The notes under the pieces were generated by a model that was not told where the DNA came from, made no database searches, and saw nothing but the letters and a program-made list of their open reading frames with translations. Shown here piece by piece: positions 33,849 to 44,427 of a stretch of 64,000 nucleotides of DNA. Both the position numbers and the translations under genes were made by a program. Each line of letters begins with the position of its first letter. Positions within the stretch are counted from its first letter, which is position 1. This stretch comes from Cliona cf. orientalis (lineage: Eukaryota; Porifera; Demospongiae; Clionaida; Clionaidae): positions 3,968,001 through 4,032,000 of the forward strand of contig OZ005695.1 in NCBI GenBank assembly GCA_963930775.1. The letters run 5' to 3'.

Positions 33849-34568
33849 AATTCCGAGCTAAGCGAGGTCCTCTACTCGGACTTGGCCGAGATCGTATGGC
33901 TTCAATGGCTACTTTTCGTGTGCCCTCTAAAATTTCGTTCTTGCTCACCAAGGTGAATCAAGCTCCATCGCCAGCTCTAAGGATTTCAAACACGGTCAGC
34001 TACATTCACGAAGAACCACGGTAGTCACAGATCCACAGTTTTTCTGATTTCGTGCAACAGACCATAAAATGGTACGTCGACTTTAAAACTTCGCCTTTCT
34101 TCGTACAATTCGATACTGATTACTTTTCAGTAGCAGCAAACGTCAAACATGGATTTCTATCTTGTGAAACTCTCACAGAGTGTACCTGGCTACAGCACCG
34201 CTGAACTGAATCATCCCCAAAAGTCTTTTTCACAACGTTCAAAATGATCGTCTTCTGTTGATTGGAGATCTCTGGGCCGTTTGCTTACATCAGCGATATT
34301 AGACCTTGTGGGCTACCTATTCGCTAACCCTTAGCTTCAGTGCTGTCACCAGCGTCTTTCAGTTGAAACTTTTGTAATCGTAATACTTGACTATGGAGTA
34401 TCTAATTGCTATCTAAGTTAGCGCAAAATACACCCCCTACGTTACATGCACGTGGTCAGGAGTACGTACATGTACATGTGATGTGCATGGCCATTTTCAC
34501 TTATTTAGATGATTTCCGCTTATAATTATTTGAGCTGAGCAAGGATGTTTATGCACGAAGTGTACCGC
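33849..34568. other. Unit B-specific insertion with TTCCGAGC start
   Basis: Unit A joins ATTAAT directly to ATAGCTAGGCAG near 6,165. B holds about 720 extra bases starting TTCCGAGCTAAGCGAGGTCC, similar to the repeat at 19,852. No clear inverted end and no ORF over 60 codons. It is probably a repeat insertion of unknown class. Confidence 0.45.
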
Positions 34569-35765
34569 TAGTATAGCTAGGCAGATATAAGAAAATTCCA
34601 ATGAGAAGAATAGATTCCAAATAAATAATATGGGTATGTAGTGGACATGACCCGTCCTTCTTTTGCCCTTCTGGGCCACCTTAGGAGATATGCACGTCCT
34701 TGTGTGCAGATTATAGATTCACTAGCTTTCATTAATATTATTAATTATTGAGCAAGCTTGCTATATTATACAAAGTTCTGTGGAGTGCTGTATATACAGT
34801 CCTGGATGAGATGGTAAAGGATTAATTACTAAAAAGTGTCACCACAATTGAAAGGATAACCAAGATGTGTGCAATTGCAAGTGTCAATTATTCACTTTTT
34901 GGGCCAATAATGGCCGGATTATTCTTTTGGTGTGTATGCATGAGACATGGTATACTATTTACCTCCATGGCATGAAAATATTCTAGTTGATTCATCTCAA
35001 AAAGTTTTAAAGATTATCCTGCAGGCAATATAATATTATATAATAACGTTGATCTCATTGCATCTTACACCAAGTCTGGCACAATACACACGATCGGATG
35101 GAAAATAGTTAATAAAAAAATTAAATAGTAAATAGTTACTGTATTAGACTTTATCTCAGATTAATAATATAACATCACAGAGCAAATTCAATACAGAAAA
35201 AATTTATCAACACACATTCAATTTGACACTGTAACAGTGTTTCAACAAAACACATATTATTTGTCTACAATTATAATCATCAATAGTTTGTATACAGATC
35301 CACCAGACTACAAAATAACACTTACTGCAAATTAATTTACTGTAGTACATTAATTTTTATAATACAAAGTTCCTTTTCATAATCAACACATGCACTATAC
35401 ACACAAAAGTATATTAATTTTATACTTTATCTCAGATTAATAGCGATTATTAAGTTTATAACATCACAAACACAACAATACAGAAAAATAAACAATATTG
35501 TCAACACACATTATCATGATAGTGTACATATAGCATCTATTTTGCACACACACAATGCCATAGTTATTGACAATTGAATAATTTTAACAATGTGTTGTTG
35601 CAAGTTGCAAATATGCAAGTTTGTAAAAAATTAATGTAACATAGCTATAAGTTGATGGAAGTGTAATGTGTGTACGTTTGTACGATAGATATAATATTAG
35701 TATGATCATGAGTGTTGCAGCAATGTCATGCAAAGCGTATAAATGTTTGTATAGAAATGTTTAAT
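34569..35765. other. AT-rich region downstream of Roc gene B
   Basis: Colinear with 7,136-8,370 with scattered small indels. Presumed 3' untranslated and intergenic sequence of the Roc B gene. Nothing else is recognised. Confidence 0.45.
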
Positions 35766-38339
35766 TCAATATTGAGCAAGAATCTGTTGAGCAAGTTGTT
35801 GGTACCCCACCATGGGTGAACGTAGGGCATTAGCTAGCAAAGATAGAGTCGGTCGTGGTTCATCTCTTCTAAGCCAAGTAGAAAGCATGACTCGAAATTG
35901 ATCATCGATGCTGTGACTAGCTGTTTCAATGGCATCCAACGTCCCTGCACCTATTTTCAATTGTAAGCCGATGTTGTACCATTTCGCCCTCGCCTCCCAT
36001 GCAGCACTCAGCATCTTCTCTAAATCGTCGATGCTTACATGTACCTCTTCACCGAACCAAAGTTTGTGTGTATCTTGAAGATCAATAGCTAATCGACATC
36101 GATCACACTTCATAACAACAGGATTTTCCTCATCACACTTAGCTGGGGCAGAGCAAGAACAACGAAATCCAAAGTAGATGCCAGCTCCAGAGCCGTAGTT
36201 AAGAGTCCTACTGACACTAACCAAGGACTGCTCTAGCTCACGGCGGATCTTGTTGCAAACAGCTTTGGCATTGCTTTGCTGTGCGGATCTAGCATGGTCT
36301 GTATCAGCAGAAATGCAGACTTCAAGAAAAGAGATAAAGAAGGTGATTCTGACTGTGTGATGCTCTGGGCCAACATGAAAGCTCACCTGATCACGATATA
36401 TAGCATCATCCAGAAGCCTCCAGCGAAGGCGGTTACCAGCAGGGCCCATCAGGTCAGCAATGAGTGCTCCAAACATACCTTTTGGGCAGTAGCCACACTT
36501 GAAAAGAATGCATACAGAAGGAATGGCTGGTGCAGATTCCGTAGCTGAAGGACGTGGACGCCTTTTGAAGATATTGGTGAACTTTCGAATTACCTTGGAT
36601 GTCTTCTTGCCTTTAGAGGTGGACTCTATTTCAATCTGAGCTGGAGCATGGGCAAGAACACAAGGCACGATGTAGTGTGAAGGAGTCTTAGACTCTTGTG
36701 GCTGGTCTTGCCGCTCTTCATCCTTGTAGATAGGAGCAATGACGCGAAGATGCTTTAGAAGAATCACAAGCTGCTTTCTAGACAATGGCTCATTGGAACG
36801 ACTAGAAATCTCATCGATGATTCTTGCTGGAAATATGCCCTTATCTCTGAATTCCTTTGAAGCGTGTACATCTTGAGTCTCCTCGAATGTGAAGGTGCGA
36901 CTGATGAGTGCAGTGATCTTGTCAAAAATCAACTGTGGGTCGCAGATGACAATATCGCTAAGCTCTGGTATTTCACCAAAGTAGCGAATCACACCCAACT
37001 TAGTGTGAAGGAACCACAGGGCTTCCTTTAGCTCCTCATCACCATTGATACCACAGTCCTTAGCCATACTGAGACAGTCGTCATAAGAAATCACAGAGCT
37101 CTCTATAAGCCTCAGTGAAAGCAATAGGGCTAGCCAAGGAGCTGGAACAGGGATAGTGAATGCTGGATCACTTGCAATTTTCTCAACCAGCTGACGAATA
37201 TTAACTGCATCAGTTTCATCTTTTGATAGATTATTAATCGTCAGTACTGGCTCATCCTCTGAAGCAAATCGAATGATACCACCATCCTTCTGAACATAAT
37301 CTGTCGCACCCAAACACTCCTTTAGCTCTCTTTGAACCTTGCGTATGTGCTTGGCATCAGCTTGGTCCTTGTGTGTTCCAACAAGGACTACTTGAGGCTT
37401 GATTGGTATCAGCTTACTGTGATTGCAACTGACCTGCACATTGCTACACATGGATGCAATGCTGGCTAAAGATTGGAGAATCGATTCCAAGACAGTGAAG
37501 CTAGACTCATAGGTAACACTTTTCTTCGATAGAGACTCTACATACTGCACTCTATACTTCTGATCGAGCCTGTCTGGTAACTTGAATACGATAAAGAAGA
37601 TGGAAGGGCCTGCAATGATTGCTGGTAGTACTTCTTGAAACTCGGGCTGTCCACCCACATCAGTGAAGTAGAGATTCAATGCATGCTTGAGAAATTCTTC
37701 TGCAGTAGCCCACTCTTTACTTTTCAGAGCTTTTTGAAAGACCTCCAGTGGAACTTGATATCCAGGAATACGGGGTGGAGACTTCTTATGTTTACCGAAC
37801 TTGAACAATCCCATTCCAGATACAACAGCCATTTTAGGCTCCACTGCAATGGGCTGACGGTTGGTCTCAGCTGCTGTGGTGCTTGTATCTTCTGAACTCA
37901 GCCCCTCAGATGTAGTGGGAGCCAAGTCTGAAGTGCTGGTCGGTGGCATTTGTGACTCAAGCTGCTCTATCGCTAGTGACGGTTGAGAAGAGAGAATGGC
38001 TTTCAGCATCATTACTGCTTCTTGGCTTAGAGTGATAATCTGCCAATTGATCTCTGATCTGGGAGCCTGGGGTGCCTTGGGAGACTGGGGAGCCAAAGCA
38101 ATTGTGAAGGAAGATTTCTTGATAACAACCTGGAGAACTCGCTCGGCAACACCGGTGCTGGGCGTTTCAGAGATGAGGTACTCGTCATCAGCTGATCGGG
38201 GAAGCGGTCTTCCAGTGATGCGAGAGAGAAAAGTTGATTTTCCAACTCGCGGTGGACCATTCAATAAACAGAGGGCAAAGTTCAGATTCGCCTTTCCCTT
38301 CTCTCTCATTATCCTTTCACAGATTGTGAGGTGACGCAT
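35766..38339 (-). CDS. Roc-COR-Death GTPase, copy B
   Basis: 857 residues, intact, about nine in ten residues identical to copy A by eye. The P-loop GPPRVGKST (28-36), DVGGQPEF (227-234) and GTHKD (321-325) are unchanged, as are the COR-like core and the C-terminal Death domain (about 767-857). Differences cluster in the Ser/Thr linker, around residues 300-370, in a short Lys/Ser insertion at about 570 (ESTSKGKKTSKV), and at the end of the Death domain. The cysteine group persists with two residues fewer before it. The ATG again follows a TTTTGCAG acceptor by 8 bases with an open upstream frame, so the exon border is conserved and the true N-terminus probably lies upstream. GTP-dependent signalling linked to cell death or immunity is inferred from the family. 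Confidence 0.85.
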   Translation of the reverse strand: MRHLTICERIMREKGKANLNFALCLLNGPPRVGKSTFLSRITGRPLPRSADDEYLISETPSTGVAERVLQVVIKKSSFTIALAPQSPKAPQAPRSEINWQIITLSQEAVMMLKAILSSQPSLAIEQLESQMPPTSTSDLAPTTSEGLSSEDTSTTAAETNRQPIAVEPKMAVVSGMGLFKFGKHKKSPPRIPGYQVPLEVFQKALKSKEWATAEEFLKHALNLYFTDVGGQPEFQEVLPAIIAGPSIFFIVFKLPDRLDQKYRVQYVESLSKKSVTYESSFTVLESILQSLASIASMCSNVQVSCNHSKLIPIKPQVVLVGTHKDQADAKHIRKVQRELKECLGATDYVQKDGGIIRFASEDEPVLTINNLSKDETDAVNIRQLVEKIASDPAFTIPVPAPWLALLLSLRLIESSVISYDDCLSMAKDCGINGDEELKEALWFLHTKLGVIRYFGEIPELSDIVICDPQLIFDKITALISRTFTFEETQDVHASKEFRDKGIFPARIIDEISSRSNEPLSRKQLVILLKHLRVIAPIYKDEERQDQPQESKTPSHYIVPCVLAHAPAQIEIESTSKGKKTSKVIRKFTNIFKRRPRPSATESAPAIPSVCILFKCGYCPKGMFGALIADLMGPAGNRLRWRLLDDAIYRDQVSFHVGPEHHTVRITFFISFLEVCISADTDHARSAQQSNAKAVCNKIRRELEQSLVSVSRTLNYGSGAGIYFGFRCSCSAPAKCDEENPVVMKCDRCRLAIDLQDTHKLWFGEEVHVSIDDLEKMLSAAWEARAKWYNIGLQLKIGAGTLDAIETASHSIDDQFRVMLSTWLRRDEPRPTLSLLANALRSPMVGYQQLAQQILAQY

Positions 38340-38347
38340 TTCCTCCT

Positions 38348-39508
38348 CTGCAAAAGTTTCATAGTGCTATAATTTCCTACCAAGTCCTAAGTTTCTCCTG
38401 AATCTGTCAGGAGTAGATTAGATAGGAGTGTTGAACTACTGTACAAATGCTGCAACTAATAGCGTTCCATAGGAAAACGTAAATATAATGGCAATTGTCC
38501 TTGAACCCAGGCTCACTTTAGGGGGGAGCCTGGTAGCTACACACTGTCTGAGCATGCACATGTGCCAAAATTCCCAGAAATCCCGGTATTTCACATTTTT
38601 GTCCATTTATTGGTCCGTAAAAGTGAACTTTGTCCCCAGAAATATGCTTAAAAATCGACAATGTTGGCTGTGGTTCGGGCTAAGGATGCTTATTGCAACA
38701 AATCTAGATTTCACAAGCAAGCAATATTGACAGAGAAAAAATAGAGAAGCTATATGTGAGAAGTTCTACTACTTTTATTGAACGCTCTTGGTGAATAATT
38801 GGGACTGTCAATACAAGCAGTTGTTCAATGGAAACGAAGGGATTTTATCAGATCTCTGAAGCTTAAGAAGGTTCATTAAGGATTCGATATTTCTAAAGCA
38901 TTCTGTACTGCAGACTGTATTCGCTTTCATCTCATTTTTAAGCTTCACTGACTTTGGATGCTTAGTATACCTTATCCATACGTGTGTGGTAGCGATAGTA
39001 TCCAGTGAATTATAGTAGAAATCTTTGCACATGCGCAGGTAGTGTGCACCAAGGATTAGTTGGGATCGAGGCTAAATGGCAATCAGTCCTGTAGCTGAGT
39101 TAAGTGTAATGCCAGATAAACACAGTCAGGCCACAGCTGCAGCTACATAGACAGAGAGAGAGAGAGAGAGTGCTGCACAGGGAATCAGTCATTTTACACT
39201 AGTACACTGTACACCACTGGGTAGGGTAGGACTTAATATGACCACTATTCACTATGCTGGTGTTTGTGACATCCATCCTACCGAACGCATTTACAAGCAG
39301 TTCAACATTCCCATATCTCATCTACAGTTCATTCAGAGGTGACTTAAAGTCACTTGCATTAACGAAGTGGTCTCTTAGTTCTATGATCATTTTTTTCATG
39401 TTGAAAATCTTTGGTAATAATGCACGATATTGTTTGGCTAGCTGCCATGTAAACATTCTACATGTACGTTTACCATAGAACATGGTGCTGGGTACCTAAC
39501 TGCTATAT
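38348..39508. other. Region upstream of Roc gene B
   Basis: Colinear with 10,935-12,766 but without the two A-specific MITEs, which gives their empty sites (GA repeat at about 39,152-39,171; TTTACCATAGAACATGG at about 39,470). No convincing exon. Confidence 0.45.
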
Positions 39509-40040
39509 AGTGAAACCCCGATTAACGGACACCCCTCAACGGCAGACACCTGCGATATAACGGACAATTCTGAATGTCCGGATTATATTTCCATAGACTT
39601 CAATATATTCAAACCCCTCAACAGCTGACACCCCGCTATTTCATATAACGGACACTTACTTTGGTCCCATTCGAGCGCAATAGTGAATAACGTTGCATAA
39701 CGGACGTAATACCTTTAACATTATTGCAAATAATATTGTAGTAAAATAAGTGGTGTATGGGACAGTCCTTTTAGTGCACTGAGTTGTGAGAATGAAGTAC
39801 AATGGAATGTCTCCAAAGTGGACACCATTGGGACCAAAAATTTTGTCCGCTGTAGCGGGGTGTCCTTAGCTCAGGGGTTAGTGGTTGACCACGCCCCTCC
39901 TACAATCGCGGCCAGCTATGATCAAGCACTACTGTGGACGATGAAAAAGACTGTTGATGAGAGATCTGTCAACTGACAGCTTCTAAACAAGAATTTGAGA
40001 TATGTTTAGGCTTTACTGTAGCTACTGGTCACTGAAACTG
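39509..40040. mobile_element. Pogo/Tigger-like MITE remnants, unit B
   Basis: Counterpart of 12,766-13,300: ends AGTGAAACCCCGATTAACGG at 39,510 and CAATGGAATGTCTCC at about 39,799, with CGGACA repeats better preserved than in A. Shared position shows the insertion is older than the duplication. Confidence 0.55.
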
Positions 40041-40835
40041 ATCCATTTTTAAATTAATGGTGGGTATCATGCTATAAGCGCTAATTGGAGGGTAATTGAG
40101 CCGAGCATGCCCACGCGGTAATGAACTTTGCATATTCCTCCTTCCCACAGTAATGACTATGCCTGTGGTATTCAGCCAGTATTCTAGACACTGACACTCA
40201 AGACTCTGAGCAGATTTATTTTAGTAAGGGTGGCATGATTATGCAAATAAAACGCAAGATCGATCTTTACCAGAAAACCGTGCTAAAATTAAAATCATAA
40301 GTATTTTTAGCTCGCATCCAGCTCGAGTAGACGGCAAGAAACAAGAAAAGGTACAAGTATCTACAGCAAACTTGAAGGCTAGGCCTATAGTCTGGGTGCA
40401 ATTAAGGACTACATTACTATCTGATTTTAGTAGCTAAGCTAGCTGTACAATTCTGTAGCCACATAGTAGTCAGAGTGGCCTCAGTAGCAAAGTCCCGATG
40501 CACTGGGGATGAATCATGCTGATTGCATGGTACGCAACAGTTACTGTTGTTTGTACTCCTCATCCCTTGACTTTATAGTGACAATAAACTGAATCATCTG
40601 AGTGATAGATAGCTGCTTGTACATGCACTATGGATCGAAGATAGTAGAGTGCAGTCTGGCGTAGCGAAGGTCAGCTACGCCCGACTAAGTAGAGGGGGTA
40701 GTTTCGCACAGTGTGGCTAGCGAGACTAGTAGAGGGGCATCCCAATCCTTCCCCTCTACTAAGTCTATCTATGCTGTGAGCGAAGGCTCACCCCCTCAAT
40801 GATTTACATCACCCTAGTACAGATAAAATATATCA

Positions 40836-41208
40836 TAGAATCTTGCAATTATCCCCCCCCCCTTCGCACATAAGCCCCCTGCATTTTTAGCTCAAGTTCC
40901 TGCATAGGTAGTTTTGTCTTGTGTATAAGCCCCCCCTCTTCCTGACTCAGTAAAATTTAGAAATTAGAATCCGTAAGCTAAATATAAACTAGCCATTTGT
41001 GTCATTTTTTGCCTCAATTTATCTTTTTTTTTTCTTGAGCTTTGACAACCAAAACAATAGCCATAGAGATTGTGCGGCCTCGTGGTATTCGACAGTTGGC
41101 ACTGGTCGTCACACGAAAATATAAACAACCCTGCATATAAGCACCCTCCCCGGTTTTGCCCAATGCTAGTATGCACGAGTGGGGGGGAACGTAATTGCAG
41201 GATTCTAC
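40836..41208. mobile_element. MITE with TAGAATC/TGCAATTA ends
   Basis: Left end TAGAATCTTGCAATTA and right end TAATTGCAGGATTCTA are inverted, with C- and G-runs and ATAAGCCCCC motifs inside. Its right edge abuts the pseudogene fragment, which it may have interrupted. About 373 bases, no ORF of its own. Confidence 0.6.
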
Positions 41209-41224
41209 GGTAGTTGCAAAATTG

Positions 41225-41524
41225 CTTTGTTTGGGTGCCACAAGCCATGTTTTAGAGTAAGTGGTCATCCCTTCAAAGAAGCAAGTACCAATTCCAATAT
41301 CTAATTCAAGAATGAAATAAAAACTGATGCAATACCTGGCTCTGTTTCATACGGAAAGACGTTTCTATTTGCAGCTACAATGTTAGCATAAAAGATGATT
41401 CCGTTCAGTGATCCAACAGTGACGGTCATATTCAAGAAGGCAGTCTGGTAGAAGTGTCGCAGGTCACCAGGCAATGTATGCACATGTATAGGAAGAAATC
41501 TGACTCTGGCTTTCTTTGCTGAGT
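41225..41524 (-). pseudogene. Fragment of sponge-type membrane receptor gene
   Basis: The minus-strand frame reads DSAKKARVR... then MTVTVGSLNGIIFYANIV and FISFLN. After a one-base frame change near 41,300 it continues as LDIGIGTCFFEG and TTYSKTWL. From memory, this order (GxxNGLIFYANI, then FIxWLNLDxGIxTCF, then KTWL) is a conserved membrane segment near the C-terminus of many predicted EGF-type receptor proteins in sponges. I cannot confirm it by search. The frame change, the stop just upstream (TAA before GACTCA) and the loss of homology after KTWL at the MITE show a dead fragment. Absent from unit A. Confidence 0.5.
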
Positions 41525-42004
41525 CTTAGGGCCCTCTTTTTATAGCATGGCTACAGCAAACAGTGCAAGGGCTGGGGCAGACATAAATTAGGGTGACATA
41601 AAAGGGAATAAAGACAAAAAAGTTACTGTTACAGTATAATGAATTGCTATTTGCATAAATAACGGTACATTATACATGTATATGTACATCTCTTGACAGT
41701 TAGTCTCCATTATAAAATTAATGCATACGCATGACTCTGTGGTACTACATGTACATGTGTTTTCATGTGCCTACTGTGTTGAAGGAATTATTAGCTTCTA
41801 GAGTTACTAATCAGCGTTCTGATACTATACTAGAAAATGCCACCCAACCCTGTTGTTCAATAGTAGTCAAAAATTTAATGCTGACTATCACACACAATAC
41901 TGGCATTGCTGGGTGCTCACAAGTACTTTGGCTTCTCACAGAAAGGTCAAAGACATGGTGGTTGACATGCTTTAGTGGTTGTACTGGTGTACACAGTACA
42001 TTAT

Positions 42005-42254
42005 CAGGCCTTCGTTTAGAAAGTATTCCAAAGGGGGGGGGGGCACAGCAAGCTAATATGAGATCAAAGGGGGGGGGCAAGATTATTTTCCATGTACGTA
42101 AGCACATGATTTCTAGGGGGGTCTGGGGGCATGCTCCCCCAGGAAATTTTTGCATTTTGGACTCCCTGAGATTGCTTCTGGTGCACTCTCAGGCACTGCA
42201 TTTGGGGGGAGGGGCGAGCATCCCCTGCCCCCCCCCCCCCCAAATGAAGCCCTG
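42005..42254. mobile_element. hAT-like MITE with CAGGCCTTCGTTT ends, unit B only
   Basis: Ends CAGGCCTTCGTTT and AAATGAAGCCCTG are imperfect inverted repeats, flanked by ATTAT (42,000-42,004 and 42,255-42,259). Unit A has ATTATATATAATGC at about 15,630. The interior has several G runs (up to 12), a C run of 15 and a GGGGGCATGCTCCCCC palindrome. Confidence 0.7.
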
Positions 42255-42589
42255 ATTATAATGCATGGGCCATTGTACACACATACACCTACACTGTTAG
42301 ATTCCAAGTACACATTATTGTACTTAAGATCAAGGTGGCAACAAAAAATTATCCCTCCACATGGGCACTACTCACATCATGTATTCTTTTTAATAACCCT
42401 AGCCACCCTAGGCTTGAGTTTAACCCTACAGGAAACATGAACTGACAAATTTTCTAGAATCTGGGAAGCTAATTCTGATATATATCACTATAATATATAG
42501 AATGATTACTATAGAATGAGATAGCTAATCAATCTTAGACTATCAATGTGTTTCTGGAGAAGGCTGTTTGAACACCACAAGCTCTGGAG

Positions 42590-43690
42590 CATTATTAAGG
42601 ACTGTCCACACTTGATAAGCTTGTAAATGGCTCGTTTGCGGTAACCACACCTGTCAGTGCGGCACCCTCCACTAATTTTTGCAGTATACCTATGTGGGTT
42701 AAAGGTCGATTGCTCTGCTGACTCGGCAGGAATGGCTCTTGCAAATTTAATATAGAGAAAGAGAGTGTCTGGAGAGGCGGACAGGAAAACAGTACTTTTA
42801 CGTTACCTTGAGAGTGTAGAGAGGTTTATCGTGATGTAAATAGCTTATCTACCAGATTGCATCTTCTAAAATAATTCATGCTACTATTTATGAACGTGTA
42901 TAGTCCGTACTTACGCTAGTCAAAACCATGTTTTTTTATTGTACTGTATCTACCTTTGTATGCTAGCTATCAAAAAGCAATCCGATGAAAAGTTAGTATA
43001 GCTTGTTGAGAAAGTATAGATGCCGTTAAGGCTGGCTCACAACACATGGAAGTAGATCACCTCCTCGAGGGTTACCTCGCCAGAGGATATTAGTTTAGGA
43101 AGCCACCAAAGTGTACGTGATGTCATTCTGAGGGCGTGGTCACCATCTTTGTGCAGTGTAAGGCTACTAGTTTTTGTTGGTACTTTTACTTTATCTATAG
43201 CCCCGTTTACACTAGGCCTTTAAACCAGCTTGGAAGCCAGCTTAGTTTAAGCTGGCTTAGTGTAAACATGCTAAACCGCTTTACAAGTCGCCTTCTAAAC
43301 CTGTTTGTAAACCACATCTGTGAGGTGGTTTGAAACCGGTTTCAAACTGGTTTAGGATAGGTTGCTATACAAACTGTCCATGTGTAAACGCTCTAAGCTG
43401 GCAGGCCCTACGTGTAAACGCGATTAAAGAGCAGCGGTTTAGTCTAAGCCAGCTTGTATGTGTAAACTTGTGACGGGGCTTATATGTCATTCAGAAGTGG
43501 AGATATCAACATCTAAAGTTACCCTACATTGAGTAAACTGAGAGAGAGTTCTTGACTGATATGCTTCAGGCATGAGTGGCCATGAGGGCCTAAGAGAATA
43601 GGCTGAATGCTCAACCTTGTAGCACAACACAGCACTGCACAGCTAGTAAAACTTACCAAACTCACCTAAATCCTACCTGTTGTGCTGTTT
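42590..43690. other. Unit B-specific block
   Basis: Replaces 15,945-16,250 of unit A. It holds the MITE copy at 43,200-43,479. The rest, including 42,590-43,190, is unrecognised: no ORF with family features, no inverted ends found. Confidence 0.4.
43200..43479. mobile_element. MITE with GCCCCGTTTACAC ends, copy 2
   Basis: Same family as 12,428-12,732 but in opposite orientation: starts GCCCCGTTTACACTAGGCC and ends near GACGGGGC. The interior AAACCGGTTT and AAGCCAGCTTA motifs are preserved. Confidence 0.7.
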
Positions 43691-44168
43691 ACAATGTGCA
43701 TGTGCATGGACACTCATGTGCAATTCAATGTGGTGAGCAGAGTGAACCTTTTGAATGGCTAGCTTCAAACTAAGGCTTCAAATTCTTTAGATAAGTAATG
43801 GCAATGAAAGTGATGAGGGGAGCATTAATTTTTATCACATCTCCAGTAGCAACTCAAAATGATGCATATAAACACAATATGCACATGCTAGCCTCAAAGA
43901 GAAAGAAGCCCAGATCAGTGTGCTAATAGAGTAGGCTGTTTGCCATGGAGTACCCTGCATAAGCCTACTAGCACTCTTATCGAGGCTTTTTCTAGTTACT
44001 TTAAACTCTCATATGGCCACTGAATGAGTCATCAGTGTTGCATGTGATCAAAGCCTCCCAGGCTCTCCACCTCCCTTGCCATGAACAATAATTTCGCATA
44101 AATGAATCGTGCGTACACCTACATGTACTACCAGGGAGTAGGTGCTTGCCCAGGACACTACGGTAATA

Positions 44169-44385
44169 CCGTATAGCTGGAAATATTGGCGGGAATTAAA
44201 TTTGGCGGTTGAGCCCAAAATCGCTATTGCAAGACTATTGGCGAATTTAAATTTGGGGGTTCGGTACGGGATAGCCATACGTATATATGTGAGTAGGAAA
44301 TTTTGGCGGATTTTAATTTGGTGGTTGTAATATAGACTGCCAAACCGCCAAATTTAATTCCCCGCCAAATTTTCCGGCTATACGG
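44169..44385. mobile_element. TA-target MITE with CCGTATAGC ends, unit B only
   Basis: Ends TACCGTATAGC and GCTATACGGTA are inverted, and TA is duplicated. The empty site GGTAATAATAAATTTGCC is at about 17,539 in unit A. The interior has repeated TTGGCGG / CCGCCAAA motifs in both orientations. 217 bases. Confidence 0.8.
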
Positions 44386-44427
44386 TAATAAATTTGCCAC
44401 ACCTACACCCTTGTTCCAAACTTTTGT

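Larger units (their letters stand above)
40340..41690. other. Unit B-specific 1.3 kb block
   Basis: Flanks correspond to about 14,820-14,890 in unit A. The block contains an inverted pair around AGTAGAGGGG (40,690-40,765), the MITE at 40,836-41,208 and the pseudogene fragment at 41,225-41,524. It looks like a piece of another locus captured with its transposons. Confidence 0.5.
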
